Of a stretch of 64,000 bases of DNA, positions 32,638-41,659 are shown one piece after another. Within the stretch, counting starts at the first letter, position 1. Every line of letters starts with the position of its first letter. The position numbers were made by a program, and so were the translations under genes. Origin of the DNA: Trichosporon coremiiforme (lineage: Eukaryota > Basidiomycota > Tremellomycetes > Trichosporonales > Trichosporonaceae); assembly GCA_039545355.1 (NCBI GenBank), contig BCJJ01000012.1, positions 823,067 through 887,066 on the forward strand, given 5' to 3'. Under the pieces are notes generated by a model. That model was not told the DNA's origin. It was given only the letters and a program-made list of their open reading frames with translations, and ran no database searches.

Positions 32638-32726
32638 GCCTCGTTATATCAGTCGGTAGATAGTGTGACTCTTACGCTCAGAGCCGATTGATCACACAGT
32701 CATGGGTTCGAGCCCCATACGAGGCT
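32638..32726 (+). tRNA. tRNA-Lys(CTT) with 16-nt intron
   Basis: A full cloverleaf can be drawn. The acceptor stem is GCCTCGT/ACGAGGC, the D stem TATC/GATA with loop AGTCGGTA, the anticodon stem TGTGA/TCACA, and the T stem ATGGG/CCCAT with loop TTCGAGC; the discriminator is T. The anticodon loop is CT-CTT-A, then a 16-nt intron (32675-32690) at the canonical 37/38 position, then A. The anticodon CTT reads AAG (Lys), the favoured Lys codon in this window. A T5 run at 32730-32734 is the Pol III terminator. Confidence 0.92.
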
Positions 32727-32729
32727 TCC

Positions 32730-32734
32730 TTTTT
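32730..32734 (+). terminator. Pol III terminator of tRNA-Lys
   Basis: Five T, four nt after the discriminator base. Confidence 0.8.
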
Positions 32735-33118
32735 CGCTCTTGTTGTCCCAGACGTGTCATATACTTCTCACCAGGTCAGCGAAGCGTGCAAGAAGCGTCT
32801 GCGATGGAGCCTGATGGTGTGATGAAGTGATATGGTGGAGGTGGAGGCAATGTGGTCCGGGCGTTGGCGTCGAGGGCCGCCAGGGTCATGGGGTGTTGAA
32901 GGGCCGAGTTCCATGCCGTATATTGCCTCGTCTCACTCAGCCATACAGCCCGTAGCCCGAAGCACGCCCGTAGGTTGCGCGCCCAATACAGCGTGCACGT
33001 ACGTTCAGCGTTGGTCGTTCGAGGCCCGGCGGCCAGTGCCCGGGGGATAAGAACCGAGCTCATGTCACGTCGCCCATTGCTCAGTTGCACTTTTGCCTCC
33101 CTCCCCATCGCATCCACT
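32735..33118. other. Intergenic, promoter of member 3
   Basis: No gene supported; minus-strand frames here overlap member 3 and lack any domain. Confidence 0.4.
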
Positions 33119-33488
33119 ATGCCAACAGCAGACAAGGCCTCACAAGCCGGTCCCGGACAGATCTTCAAGTGGGACAAGCCGAGTGCCCTCGTACGAGCAG
33201 CGCAACGGCGGGCGAACAACATCCCGCTGATCAGCTCTCGAGCCGGACCGTCGACACCGACGACACCGGGCACACCGTCAATACCGGCGTCGCCGAGTAC
33301 CCCGTCAACGCCGACAGGAGCAGAGAAGAAGGAGAGGAGGCGATGTGCGGCTTACCCCCGCCTCAGCTCTGCAAGTGAGTGGCACCCAAGGAAATAGCTG
33401 AGAGAGGACAGAATATTGCCAGCTCATCGGTGTGCAGTGGACGACGAGGTTAGTGTGCAAGTACTGTGCGGTGCCAGAGTCGCCGTGA
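33119..33488 (+). CDS. Small cysteine protein, CxYC family member 3
   Basis: Exons 33119-33374 and 33412-33488 (37-nt phase-1 intron) give 110 residues. The N-terminus is basic (FKWDKPSALVRAAQRRANNI) and is followed by a Thr/Pro/Ser tandem tract (PSTPTTPGTPSIPASPSTPS). The C-terminal domain reads CAAYPRLSSAKYC, then about a dozen residues (QLIGVQWTTRLV), then CKYCAVPESP. Spacing is C-x10-C-x12-C-x-Y-C, almost identical to member 4. The intron falls two residues before the second Cys, as in members 1, 4 and 5. Only the acceptor at 33411 keeps the motif in frame. No signal peptide, function unknown. Confidence 0.6.
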
Positions 33489-33930
33489 CCACACGCACAG
33501 CGCGTGGGATGTCAGCTACTGCGCGCCCGCATGCAAAGTCATCCCTGATGTGTGCATGAGGGCACGCCGCTTTCCAGACTCCTTCCGAGCGGCGGCGTCA
33601 ATGGACAGTCGATTGTATGTATCGGAGTGTAGATGCGATTGTTCATCACTTTCCACATTCGTCACACGGCGAGAGAAGGCCCCGAACCAACTGAGCGCAG
33701 CGCACAGTGTCTCGCAGTGATGTCAGCTTTGTCCGCCGACGAGCTCAGTGCCCGCTGCATCAGTGCCTGCAGCGTCAGTGCCCGCCCCAGTCCATCAATG
33801 TCCAGTTGCCCGGATCCCTGTTCATCAGTGCCCGCTCTCATGAACCCAGCTACCCAGACCCAATCCATCAGTACTTATCTCTTCAATTCTCGTCCCTCAG
33901 CATCATCCCTCATCCTCAGCATAGCCCAAC
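33489..33930. repeat. Intergenic with catcagtgcccgc repeats
   Basis: Four imperfect copies of a 13-bp unit, (c/g)(a/t)tcagtgcc(c/t)gc, lie between 33743 and 33837; related cat-rich units continue up to the promoter of member 4. No gene is seen. Confidence 0.6.
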
Positions 33931-34471
33931 ATGATGTCCGGACGACAGCGACGACTCAACTCGACTTCGTCAACCTACTCCTACGCATCGTCGACATTCT
34001 CGTTCTCGTCATTCGACAGCATGAGCTCCTCCGGCGTTTCCAGCGGTCCCAGCGGTTCCAGCGGCTCGAATGTCGCCAACGACTCCGGCACAGTGAAGGA
34101 GCGCAGCGTTCGTAGCGTCAGCAGCATGCGTACGCGCACGCCCCCGAAGCCTGCCACCCGCCTACCGCCTCGCCGCGCATTCTCCGTTTCGACGGCCGAC
34201 GGCTCGGAATCGTCTCGCAGTCCGCGGCGGCTACGAACCGGGGTTGCTGCAGAATTGCCGCGCTGCTCGGCGTATCCCGACAAGAACGCCCTCAGTAAGT
34301 ACTCTCAGACCGCTTGAGACCGCCGGGGCGCAGTGAGCGAGACAAAGCTGACGGCCAGACCACTGCTTCTACGCTCGCGCGGACCAGGCGACCTATGAGT
34401 GGACTTGCACCTACTGTGGCAAGCCGCCGCCCCAGCCTGACACCGGCGGTATGGGATGTACGATCGCTTAA
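33931..34471 (+). CDS. Small cysteine protein, CxYC family member 4
   Basis: Exons 33931-34294 and 34359-34471 (64-nt phase-1 intron) give 158 residues. The first 110 residues are disordered, rich in Ser, Arg and Thr (MMSGRQRRLNSTSSTYSYAS). The C-terminal domain has CSAYPDKNALNHC, then a 13-residue spacer containing Trp, then CTYCGKPPPQP, with a last Cys near the end (GMGC). Spacing is C-x10-C-x13-C-x-Y-C. The intron splits the Asn codon two residues before the second Cys. The leader ends cctcatcctcag...cccaacATG, closely like member 1, suggesting descent by local duplication. Basic, Ser-rich N-terminal parts in members 3 and 4 would fit a nuclear or nucleic-acid-binding role, but that is a guess. 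Confidence 0.65.
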
Positions 34472-35391
34472 GTTGTCTCAGTCTCCTGGTACCGGGACCG
34501 AGTCCGCGGCGGCAGAGAGGGGGACAGCGAGACACTCGGCCAATACCGTCGCTTCCATCGGATAGCCGTCAGGCAGCAGGCCATTCACGAGCAGACCATA
34601 CGCGAGGTGTACGGGCACGCTGGCGTGCTGTGAATTTTCTCTTGTTGTAGCTTGTTGTAGATTTTGATGACGAACTAACCTGTTGTGAGTCGAGCTTCTT
34701 GGTCCTGATTCAGTGCGTGGTGGGGGAGGCGACCGGTTCCACTGAGATGCGACCGCCGCTGGTGCCAAGCTTAAGCGGAGCCGACTACTGTGGCCGCTGT
34801 CGGTGCCAATCGCGAACTTGGAACGGTGGAAATGAGACAGTGTCACGATGAAGCCTGGTCGCGAACACGAGCACGGCAAGGGCGCTATGAAAGAATCGCG
34901 CGTGTGAAGTGAATCGTGCGTGTCTGTATGGGGTATTGTTTGATGGGCGGTGTGCATGCGACTGCATCAGCGGGGTGCGTGTTAGACGAATGCGTAAGTG
35001 GAGTGTGGAGTTCCATGGATGCGGAGCGGAGGACGATGAACGAGACGTGCGACTCGGCCGATAAAGTTCGTTACCGCGAGCCAACACGCTACTACGCAAG
35101 CGCGAACGGGAAGCGATCGAGACTGTCACAGCTCGTGAGTTGCCGCTGGAACAAGAACGGCGACGTGAGCAAGTTCTCCACGACCTTAGAACCCGCGATC
35201 CGACCCAGTATTCGCGCACGGCAGCGTACGTTTTACTCGACGACACGTATGGAAGCCAGACGAAGCGTACGCCTAGCGAGACATCGACCTACACGCGTCT
35301 GGGGACGAGCGCAGAGGCTACGGCACCGGCGGCAACAGCAGCAGCGACAGCGACCTGACGAGCGGCTCTGAATCTACCGCTGAGGATACCG
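34472..35391. other. Interval with fragments of coding-like sequence
   Basis: From about 35,090 a frame reads LLRKREREAIETVTARELPL and continues to RTRDPTQYSRTAAYVLLDDT, which looks like genuine coiled-coil protein. Another frame at 35,283-35,450 reads SDSDLTSGSESTAEDTDASP. They are separated by stops and frame changes. They may be exons or remnants of the gene that follows. Confidence 0.3.
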
Positions 35392-36565
35392 ATGCCAGCC
35401 CCAGTGTCCGCCGCCGCCGCGCCCGAGACAACAGGGCCTTTCAGCGTGCGCCCGGCGGTCCACGAGTCGGTATCTCCACCTTCGGCGGATGTTCCAGCGT
35501 TGGATGAAGAGGAGAGCGACACCGAGCTTGCGAATATTAGGGAGAGCGCCAAGGGCAAGCGCAGGGCTGGCGCTACGGTGTCTGAAGCCGAGGATCTCGA
35601 CCACGAGGAGTCCGAGGGGGCTGAGACGGCGCGGGAGCGCCGCTCGAACTCCCGCCCTCGCCCGCCCGCTCCAGCCCCGACCTGCACTGACTCTGGAATT
35701 GAGGACGTGGCCGACGACGAGCAGGAGTGGCCTGCGGCCAGCCCCCGGTCTGCGCGCAAGCACCGCGTTCCGAACAGCGTCGACGAGGAGGCAATACCAT
35801 TGCGCATCAAGCGCCGTACGCCCCGGGTCCCTGACCCTGACGACTCTGAGCCTGAGGAAGAGAGCCGCCCTGCTGCCGCTGGAAAGCGTTTATCTAAGGA
35901 CACAGCCTACCTTCTCATTAAGCGCCGCCAGTACCGGGAGGAGCACAGCGACTCGCCTGGACTGCCTAGTGGAAGGCGGCGACTACCGTCCTAAGAAGAA
36001 GGTCAAACAGGTTGCAGGGGCAAAGCAGACCGCCAGTAAGACCTCGAAGAACCGGCGCTGGGAAGCTGAAGCTGAGCGCTCTGTGTCTGCGAATGGAGAT
36101 TTGCCGGTCCCGGAGCACGTTAGCCCTCGCAAGCGTGTCTCGACCCGGACGCCTGCCCTCTCCGTCGCCGACAGCGAGGAGCCCGGTCCCCGAGCCGCCT
36201 CTCCTGCCAAAGCGCCCGTTACTGCCAATGTTTCACACGGCAAGAAGAACGGCAAGAAGGTTCACGGCAAGAACACTAAGAGAGTTGATAAACAGAACCG
36301 CTCAGGACCTAGCTGGGCAGCGCATCACTCGCCTCCTGCCGACGCTGAGGACGACGCAGAGGAGACGGAGGAGGTCCTGACGACTCAGTCGACGGTGACG
36401 TCTCCTCGCGTTCCGCTTCAACCCAACGCCTTGCCCATCCGGCTGAGTACGGTCACCATCAAGGTGATGGGCCCGCCCCAAAGCATGCGCCCCAGCGGGA
36501 TCGACATTCCCCAGCGCCCCAAGAACAAGAAGAAGAAACAGCCCCGCCGTTCCGTTCCTGCTTGA
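35392..36565 (+). pseudogene. Disordered charged protein gene with frame break
   Basis: Two frames carry convincing biased sequence. From the ATG at 35392 to about 35,950 the protein is acidic then basic (ALDEEESDTELANIRESAKG, RRTPRVPDPDDSEPEEESRP, TAYLLIKRRQYREE). From about 35,955 to the stop at 36565 a second frame continues with LDCLVEGGDYRPKKKVKQVA, Lys-rich NGKKVHGKNTKRVDKQNRSG, and a C-terminus ending KNKKKKQPRRSVPA. I found no GT-AG pair of the right length and phase linking them, so a single frameshift is the simplest reading; an undetected intron is the alternative. No domain was recognised. Length, charge pattern and basic ends would suit a chromatin-associated or nucleolar protein, which is only a suggestion. 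Confidence 0.4.
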
Positions 36566-36858
36566 CCATTACGATGATCGACGGCACACTGTATTACTTC
36601 ATTCATATTGGTAGCCTGTTCATCAGAAAGAGAGACACCTCGTACGCCCCAACGTTGTATGCACGTGATTACATTCCACTTTGAGACACCGCGCACCCCT
36701 ACACTCCCCGCCGGCTCGAGGTCAATCAAAACCGGCCGTGTGGCGATCGCGTGCTGACTTCGTGAGGAGCTGCAACGCCGAGTTTTATGCATAGAGGCAC
36801 GTTCCCAGGCATCCTGGAATCCTTGGAGTCTTGGCTACATAGCTGTGTACTTTATATC

Positions 36859-37953
36859 TCAGTAATCGATGTATCCACCCTTGGCATCAACCACTTTCTG
36901 CAGGCGGTCTGGCATGGACATAACAAGTCGATCAAGGGTTGCCTGGGGGATCTCCATCCAAATCTTCTGTGCAGCCTCGAACAGAGCATCGTGGGAGGTA
37001 GGGCGCGGCCTGAGTGCAGCCAGCTTCCTCTTGAGGATGGTCCAGATGTTCTCAATTGGATTGAGGCAAGGAGAGGAGGCAGGATGGTCCAGGAAGCGCA
37101 TGCCAAGAGCCTCACCCTTCTGCCTTGTAGTCTTGCACTTGTGGATCGGTGCATTGTCCTCCAGGATCCAGGGGCGGCCATAACCTCTCCAGCGTGAGCA
37201 CATGCGCTTCCACTGGGCCAGAAGCGGCCCCTCAGTGATCTGAGAGCGATAGATCACAGCTGTAACACCCTTGCGCTTCCCAGTTGACTCAGAGGTGTCA
37301 AATCGAATGAGAGGAGAGCGACCACCAAGCCAGATGGCTCCCCAAACCATCAGGCAAGGCAAACCAGACCTGAAAGCGTACTGAATGTACTTCTCATCGA
37401 GCCTGTTAGAGCCAATGGGCCTGGTGCAGTAAGCCTGGTACAGCTGGTCGAGATAGAGAGCACATTCATCAGTGCAGATGACCTTACCCCACTCCTCTTT
37501 GAGCCTCAAATGCAGGGTCGCATAGGCAAGCCTTGCAGCCTTCTTGGCATCACTGAGGAAGGGCTTGACGATAGCCTTGTACCTGCGCAACTTGAGGATA
37601 GCCCTGGCGCGCCTGAGGGTGCTGGGAGCGATGGAAACGCCTCTCTGGGCAAGGGACTCAAGTGTCTCGCGGTTGGTGGCAAAGGGCTGCATCTCTGCAA
37701 AGTCCTTGATCATTTGGAGTGTCATGAGGTCGAGTTTCTTTGGTCTGGGTGTCCTGGAAGGTGTAGGAGACTCCTGTCAAGGTCTGAGAGGCAGACCGGC
37801 TGGCAGAGACTGGGTACGGGCATAGGAAGCCACACAATAGCTCACAGTGCTCTGGGAGACGTTGAACATCGCTGCTACACTGCGCTGGGTCTTGTAGCGT
37901 GCAAGGAGAGCGATCTTAGCGCGGCGACGAGGCGAGAGGATAGGCGAAGGCAT
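36859..37953 (-). mobile_element. Tc1/mariner (DD34E) transposase with one in-frame stop
   Basis: The frame from the ATG at 37953 to the stop at 36859 spans 365 codons, interrupted only by TGA at codon 59 (37779-37777). Before it lies a helix-turn-helix (TQRSVAAMFNVSQSTVSYCV). After it come the usual linker (RTPRPKKLDL), a second helix-turn-helix and the DDE_3 endonuclease. The first Asp is in CTDECALY, the second in ILEDNAPIHK, and the Glu in NPIENIW, with 34 residues between the last two. The C-terminus LVMSMPDRLQKVVDAKGGYI is typical of Tc1 elements. Apart from the stop, the gene is intact and has no frameshift, so the insertion is fairly young. I could not identify convincing terminal inverted repeats, so element borders are not given; a weak gtgt..atatctc similarity exists near 36850 and 38195. 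Confidence 0.9.
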
Positions 37954-38679
37954 GCTGAGGTGCTGAGAGGCTGTGGAAGCGAGGAGGGCTTGGAAACTTG
38001 CTGTCTGGAGAACTTAGACGTCGAGAACAGCCTCCTTTTATGCCACTCTCAAAAGACCAAGTGTCAATCAGCTCAGACGCTCATGCATTCAAATTTCCAA
38101 CATTTTGCGCGATTTTCTGCCTGTACCACATGGTGCACACTTCCCCACGAAATCTGAGCCTTCTAGCACATGCATGCATGGAGATATGACACTATTGGTC
38201 GATCAGCATTGGCAATGAGCCCCATGATGGTGAGCAAGGCCTATTTGGTGTCCCGCAACGCCAGGGGAACACCAAACCCGCGTCCCGCTGTAGCCGAGAG
38301 TGTAACGCTTCCAACCATGGTTTACCCGTCCCTGTATCTTCACTGTAGCATGAGCTATGCATGTTTGAAGTTGATCTCGGCGTCGGCGGCAGTGCCACGG
38401 CGGCCACGGCGCTGAAAACAGATCGACTCGAACTCGGCGTGGTGTGTACTGTACGCTGCACTCACACTGATCATCGTCGCACACCTCCCCAACCCCGCGC
38501 CGGCAGATAACCTTAGTTCTCGATGTGCCGTCCGGCCGACCACACCGCCCCAGTGTGCATCACACTGTGTGTCGGATCTCACGGTCGCGCCTTGCACATC
38601 AACGTCTGCGACACGGCCGTGGGACTCACCATCAGCGAGTCGCCGATCTCTCTTATCTCCATCCCTATCATCTTCGACA
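37954..38679. other. Interval between transposase and member 5
   Basis: It probably includes the right flank of the Tc1 element (to about 38,200, with tgcatgcatg near 38,170) and the promoter of the next small gene. No other gene is supported. Confidence 0.4.
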
Positions 38680-38909
38680 ATGACGCTGCACTCCTACGGC
38701 CTCTGCTGCGGCAACAAGGCCGGAGAGAACGCCTACGGTGAGCGCCATCCTTGACTGCGCTGATGACAGCGCCCTGCGCCTTCAAGCAGACGGCCTTCTT
38801 CCGGGTGTGCCAGTACTGCCAGCGGTACCGTGCCGACACCTCGGCGAGGGCGCTGCCGTACCCGCCCCTATACCCACCTCCCAAGACCGACAAGGGCGAG
38901 AAGAAGTGA
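38680..38909 (+). CDS. Small cysteine protein, CxYC family member 5
   Basis: Exons 38680-38737 and 38770-38909 give 65 residues; the phase-1 intron is only 32 nt (gtgagc...gatgacag). The protein is nearly all motif: MTLHSYGLCCGNKAGENAY, then APCAFKQTAFFRVCQYCQRY, then a Pro/Lys tail (YPPLYPPPKTDKGEKK). Spacing is C-x11-C-x10-C-x-Y-C. The stretch CGNKAGENAYAPC resembles CSGNANGENHGLPC of member 1, and the intron lies in the same place. A later acceptor would give a normal 49-nt intron but destroys the CQYC motif. This is the shortest member and may represent the minimal domain. Confidence 0.55.
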
Positions 38910-39105
38910 CTAGAAGTCACCATCCCCAACTCCGAGTTGTAACAGGAGATACCCGATACATGGATTAAAACGTCTATATGTAGCTACTGCTGTTGTAGCC
39001 CTAAAAGCCCTAAGATCTAAGCCCTGAGATTAACGAGTCGTAGTGGTGGCAGGTTGTGATGGTACGATGGAAGCCTGAGAGATGAGAGAGCCCGGAGATT
39101 CCAGA

Positions 39106-40929
39106 TCACTTCTGCGCCCCCGTCTCGGACGCTGGAGTCTCCAGCGGCGCCTTCTCGGCCTTCTCAACGATGACCGTTTCTGGCGGGCGGTCGACGCGCG
39201 TCTCCTCCGACGCACTCGAGTCGGTTGAGTTGATGCTCGTCTTCTTCTTCGCGCCATACGCTCCCATTCCGCGGAGCATGACAAGTGCGATCAGCATGGC
39301 GGTGAAACTCGCTCCGGCAGCGAAGTAGAAAGCGCCGTGCAGACCGTGCAAAAGCGCCGTCTTGTGGTCCACTCCCTTGGCTGTCTCCTTCATGCTGATG
39401 CTGGTTTGGACGACGTTGACGAAGGCCAGGCCCAGCGCTCCGCCGAGCTGCACCATTGTCTGGAACAGGGCGCCGGCGACGGACTGCTCCTCTGGCAGAG
39501 CGAGGGTTGAGACGAAGATCGATCCGACGGAGATGAGGAAGTCGGCGCCGAGCACGGCCAGCCACATCGCATTGAAGGGGAGCTTCCAGTACATCTCGTC
39601 TGCGGGCGAGATGGCGAAGAAGATGTTGGCGACGCCGGTAGCTGCGAGTCCGAAGCAGATGAGAAGCTGGCCGGGTACGATGTGGACGATCTTGGCGACG
39701 ACGACGTTGCAGATCAGTCCACTGATGGTGGAGGGCAGGAAGCGGAGCATGGCGGTGATGACGCTGACGCCCTGGACGTTCTGGAAGAAGAGCGTCGCGT
39801 TGTAGAAGAAGGTCGTGAAGCCCATCCAACTGATACCGCCGATGAAGTAGGTCGCGGCCAGCTTTCCCTTGGACCGCGTCCAGAGCGCCAGGCGCATGAG
39901 GGGCGGGCGGGAGGTGCGCGTCTCGACAAAGTGCTCCCAGGCGAAGAAGCAGGCGATCAGGAACGCGGCAACGACAATGACGGCGATGATGTAGGGCGTC
40001 TTCCATCCCTTGGGGGCTGCTTCAGCGGATGAAATGCCGAACATGAGGAGCACGAGGCCGCACGTCACGAGCGCGGCGCCGAGCCAGTCGATCCGGCGGT
40101 CCGGGTCCAGGTGTCGGTCGGGGAGGACGACGAAGTATCCGGCTACAGCGACGCCGGCAGCCATGCCCGCGAAGAGCCAGAGGGCCGCACGCCACTTGGG
40201 CTCAGTGTATGCCGTCAGGAGACCGCCGATCGTGACGCCGAGACCGCCGCCGATGGGTCCTCCGGCCGAAAAACAGGCGAACGCACTGGCCCTCGTGCGT
40301 CCCGTGAACGTCGATGCGATGATGCCGATAGCGCTGGGGATGGAGAGCGCTGACCCCATTCCCGCCAGCGCGCGAGTGACGACGAAGGCGGCCGTGTTCT
40401 GCATGAATCCGCCGACGAGGTTCCAGATCGCATACCACGCCACACCGATCACGAAGCACGTCTTACGGCCGTAGACGTCCGCCAATCGTCCCGAGAGGAG
40501 GAGGAAGCAGCCGTTCGTCAGTGCGAAAGCGGCACTGATCCAGTGCAGCTCCGAGTCGATCACATGCAGGTCGCGCTGAATGTCGGGCAGCGCGATCGAG
40601 AGCGACATGTTGCCTGCTCCCGAGAGCGCCATCGCAAACGTCGTGACCATCGCGATCGCCATGGTGCGCCAGATGGACAGGACGGGGAAGTCGGGCTCCG
40701 CCACGACGGCCTCGACGTCCCGTGTGCCGCCGGCAGAGGTCACGGCCTCGAGCGCGAGCTCGGGGGTGGTGCCCACCCCCTCGGCGGTCACCGCTGCGAC
40801 GGGCACGTCCTTCGCCGACACCATGCTTTGCCGAGTCGTCACGGGGTGCAGGTCGAGCCGCTGCGTCGAGGACAGCTCGGGGACAACGTCATACCCAGGC
40901 TGCCCGTGGGGCGCCTTCTCGTCCTGCAT
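39106..40929 (-). CDS. MFS exporter, DHA2-like
   Basis: An intronless frame of 607 residues starting MQDEKAPHGQPGYD. About 90 cytosolic residues precede a long series of hydrophobic helices, compatible with 14 membrane segments. Motif A-like GRLADVYGRK follows the second helix, and antiporter-type glycine-rich GGGLGVTIGG lies in helix 5. The C-terminus is a charged tail (SASEETRVDRPPETVIVEKA). This is the layout of the drug:H+ antiporter-2 group in the plasma or vacuolar membrane, which exports toxic compounds, siderophores or basic amino acids; the substrate cannot be told. It stands beside the loose small-gene region, but nothing ties it functionally to it. Confidence 0.88.
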   Translation of the reverse strand: MQDEKAPHGQPGYDVVPELSSTQRLDLHPVTTRQSMVSAKDVPVAAVTAEGVGTTPELALEAVTSAGGTRDVEAVVAEPDFPVLSIWRTMAIAMVTTFAMALSGAGNMSLSIALPDIQRDLHVIDSELHWISAAFALTNGCFLLLSGRLADVYGRKTCFVIGVAWYAIWNLVGGFMQNTAAFVVTRALAGMGSALSIPSAIGIIASTFTGRTRASAFACFSAGGPIGGGLGVTIGGLLTAYTEPKWRAALWLFAGMAAGVAVAGYFVVLPDRHLDPDRRIDWLGAALVTCGLVLLMFGISSAEAAPKGWKTPYIIAVIVVAAFLIACFFAWEHFVETRTSRPPLMRLALWTRSKGKLAATYFIGGISWMGFTTFFYNATLFFQNVQGVSVITAMLRFLPSTISGLICNVVVAKIVHIVPGQLLICFGLAATGVANIFFAISPADEMYWKLPFNAMWLAVLGADFLISVGSIFVSTLALPEEQSVAGALFQTMVQLGGALGLAFVNVVQTSISMKETAKGVDHKTALLHGLHGAFYFAAGASFTAMLIALVMLRGMGAYGAKKKTSINSTDSSASEETRVDRPPETVIVEKAEKAPLETPASETGAQK

Positions 40930-41659
40930 CGCGACGTGGTTCGTAGGGTCGGGTCGCGTGGTTGGAAAGTCGGGTCGATTGGTTGGTCCGGCAGGTCCGG
41001 GAGGTCTTGTGGTCTTGTTGGTCGCCGTCGACCAGTCGGCTTTTCGTCCTCTTCCTCTACTGCCGGAGGCGCGGAGATGCGTGAGTTACAGCGTTAACAA
41101 GCGGCGAGATCGGATCCGATGCGGACGAAATGAGAACAAAGAGGAGTTAACATGCACGACCCAACAACGTAAAGCGTAAGGAGCGGGCGAGCGGAGCGGT
41201 GTATGGCAGTATGGTGTGCTAACGAAATCTTGTGACGCTACGGTCCGCTACGGTCGGTTAGGGAGCGGGGCCTGAGTCATCGGCCGACGCCGATCTGCGG
41301 CGTCCACTCCACCGCGCTGCACCCAGGCAGGCGGGCGGGGAATTTTCCGATTATTATGGCGGCGAATTCGGAAACGCCCCGGCACGCCCGGCATGTCCGC
41401 CATCTCTGATGCTCAGTGATACACAGTGATGCACAAGCTCGTGATGGCTTGGCAGTGGTGTTTTTGGAACACAGCAAACCACACACGCTCGCACTCTGGA
41501 CCAGTGCCGCACCACGCAAGATCAATGACTATGCACATTATACTTTGTTTTGACCGCTGCTGGCCAGCTGCCTTCTATCTAATCTACTGCTGAACGCCCC
41601 CCTCTCTCTACTTCCCGGCGTGAAGTCGAAGTCGCCGCATTCGGAAGACCCGACTGCCA
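40930..41659. other. Promoter region of the MFS gene
   Basis: No gene. Left part: leader and promoter of the transporter. Right part: 3' flank of the DUF1338 gene. Confidence 0.45.

Noticed and set aside
36840..38210. Terminal inverted repeats for the Tc1 element
   Set aside because: Only a weak partial match (gtgt..atatctc) was found at the two sides; not enough to set borders.
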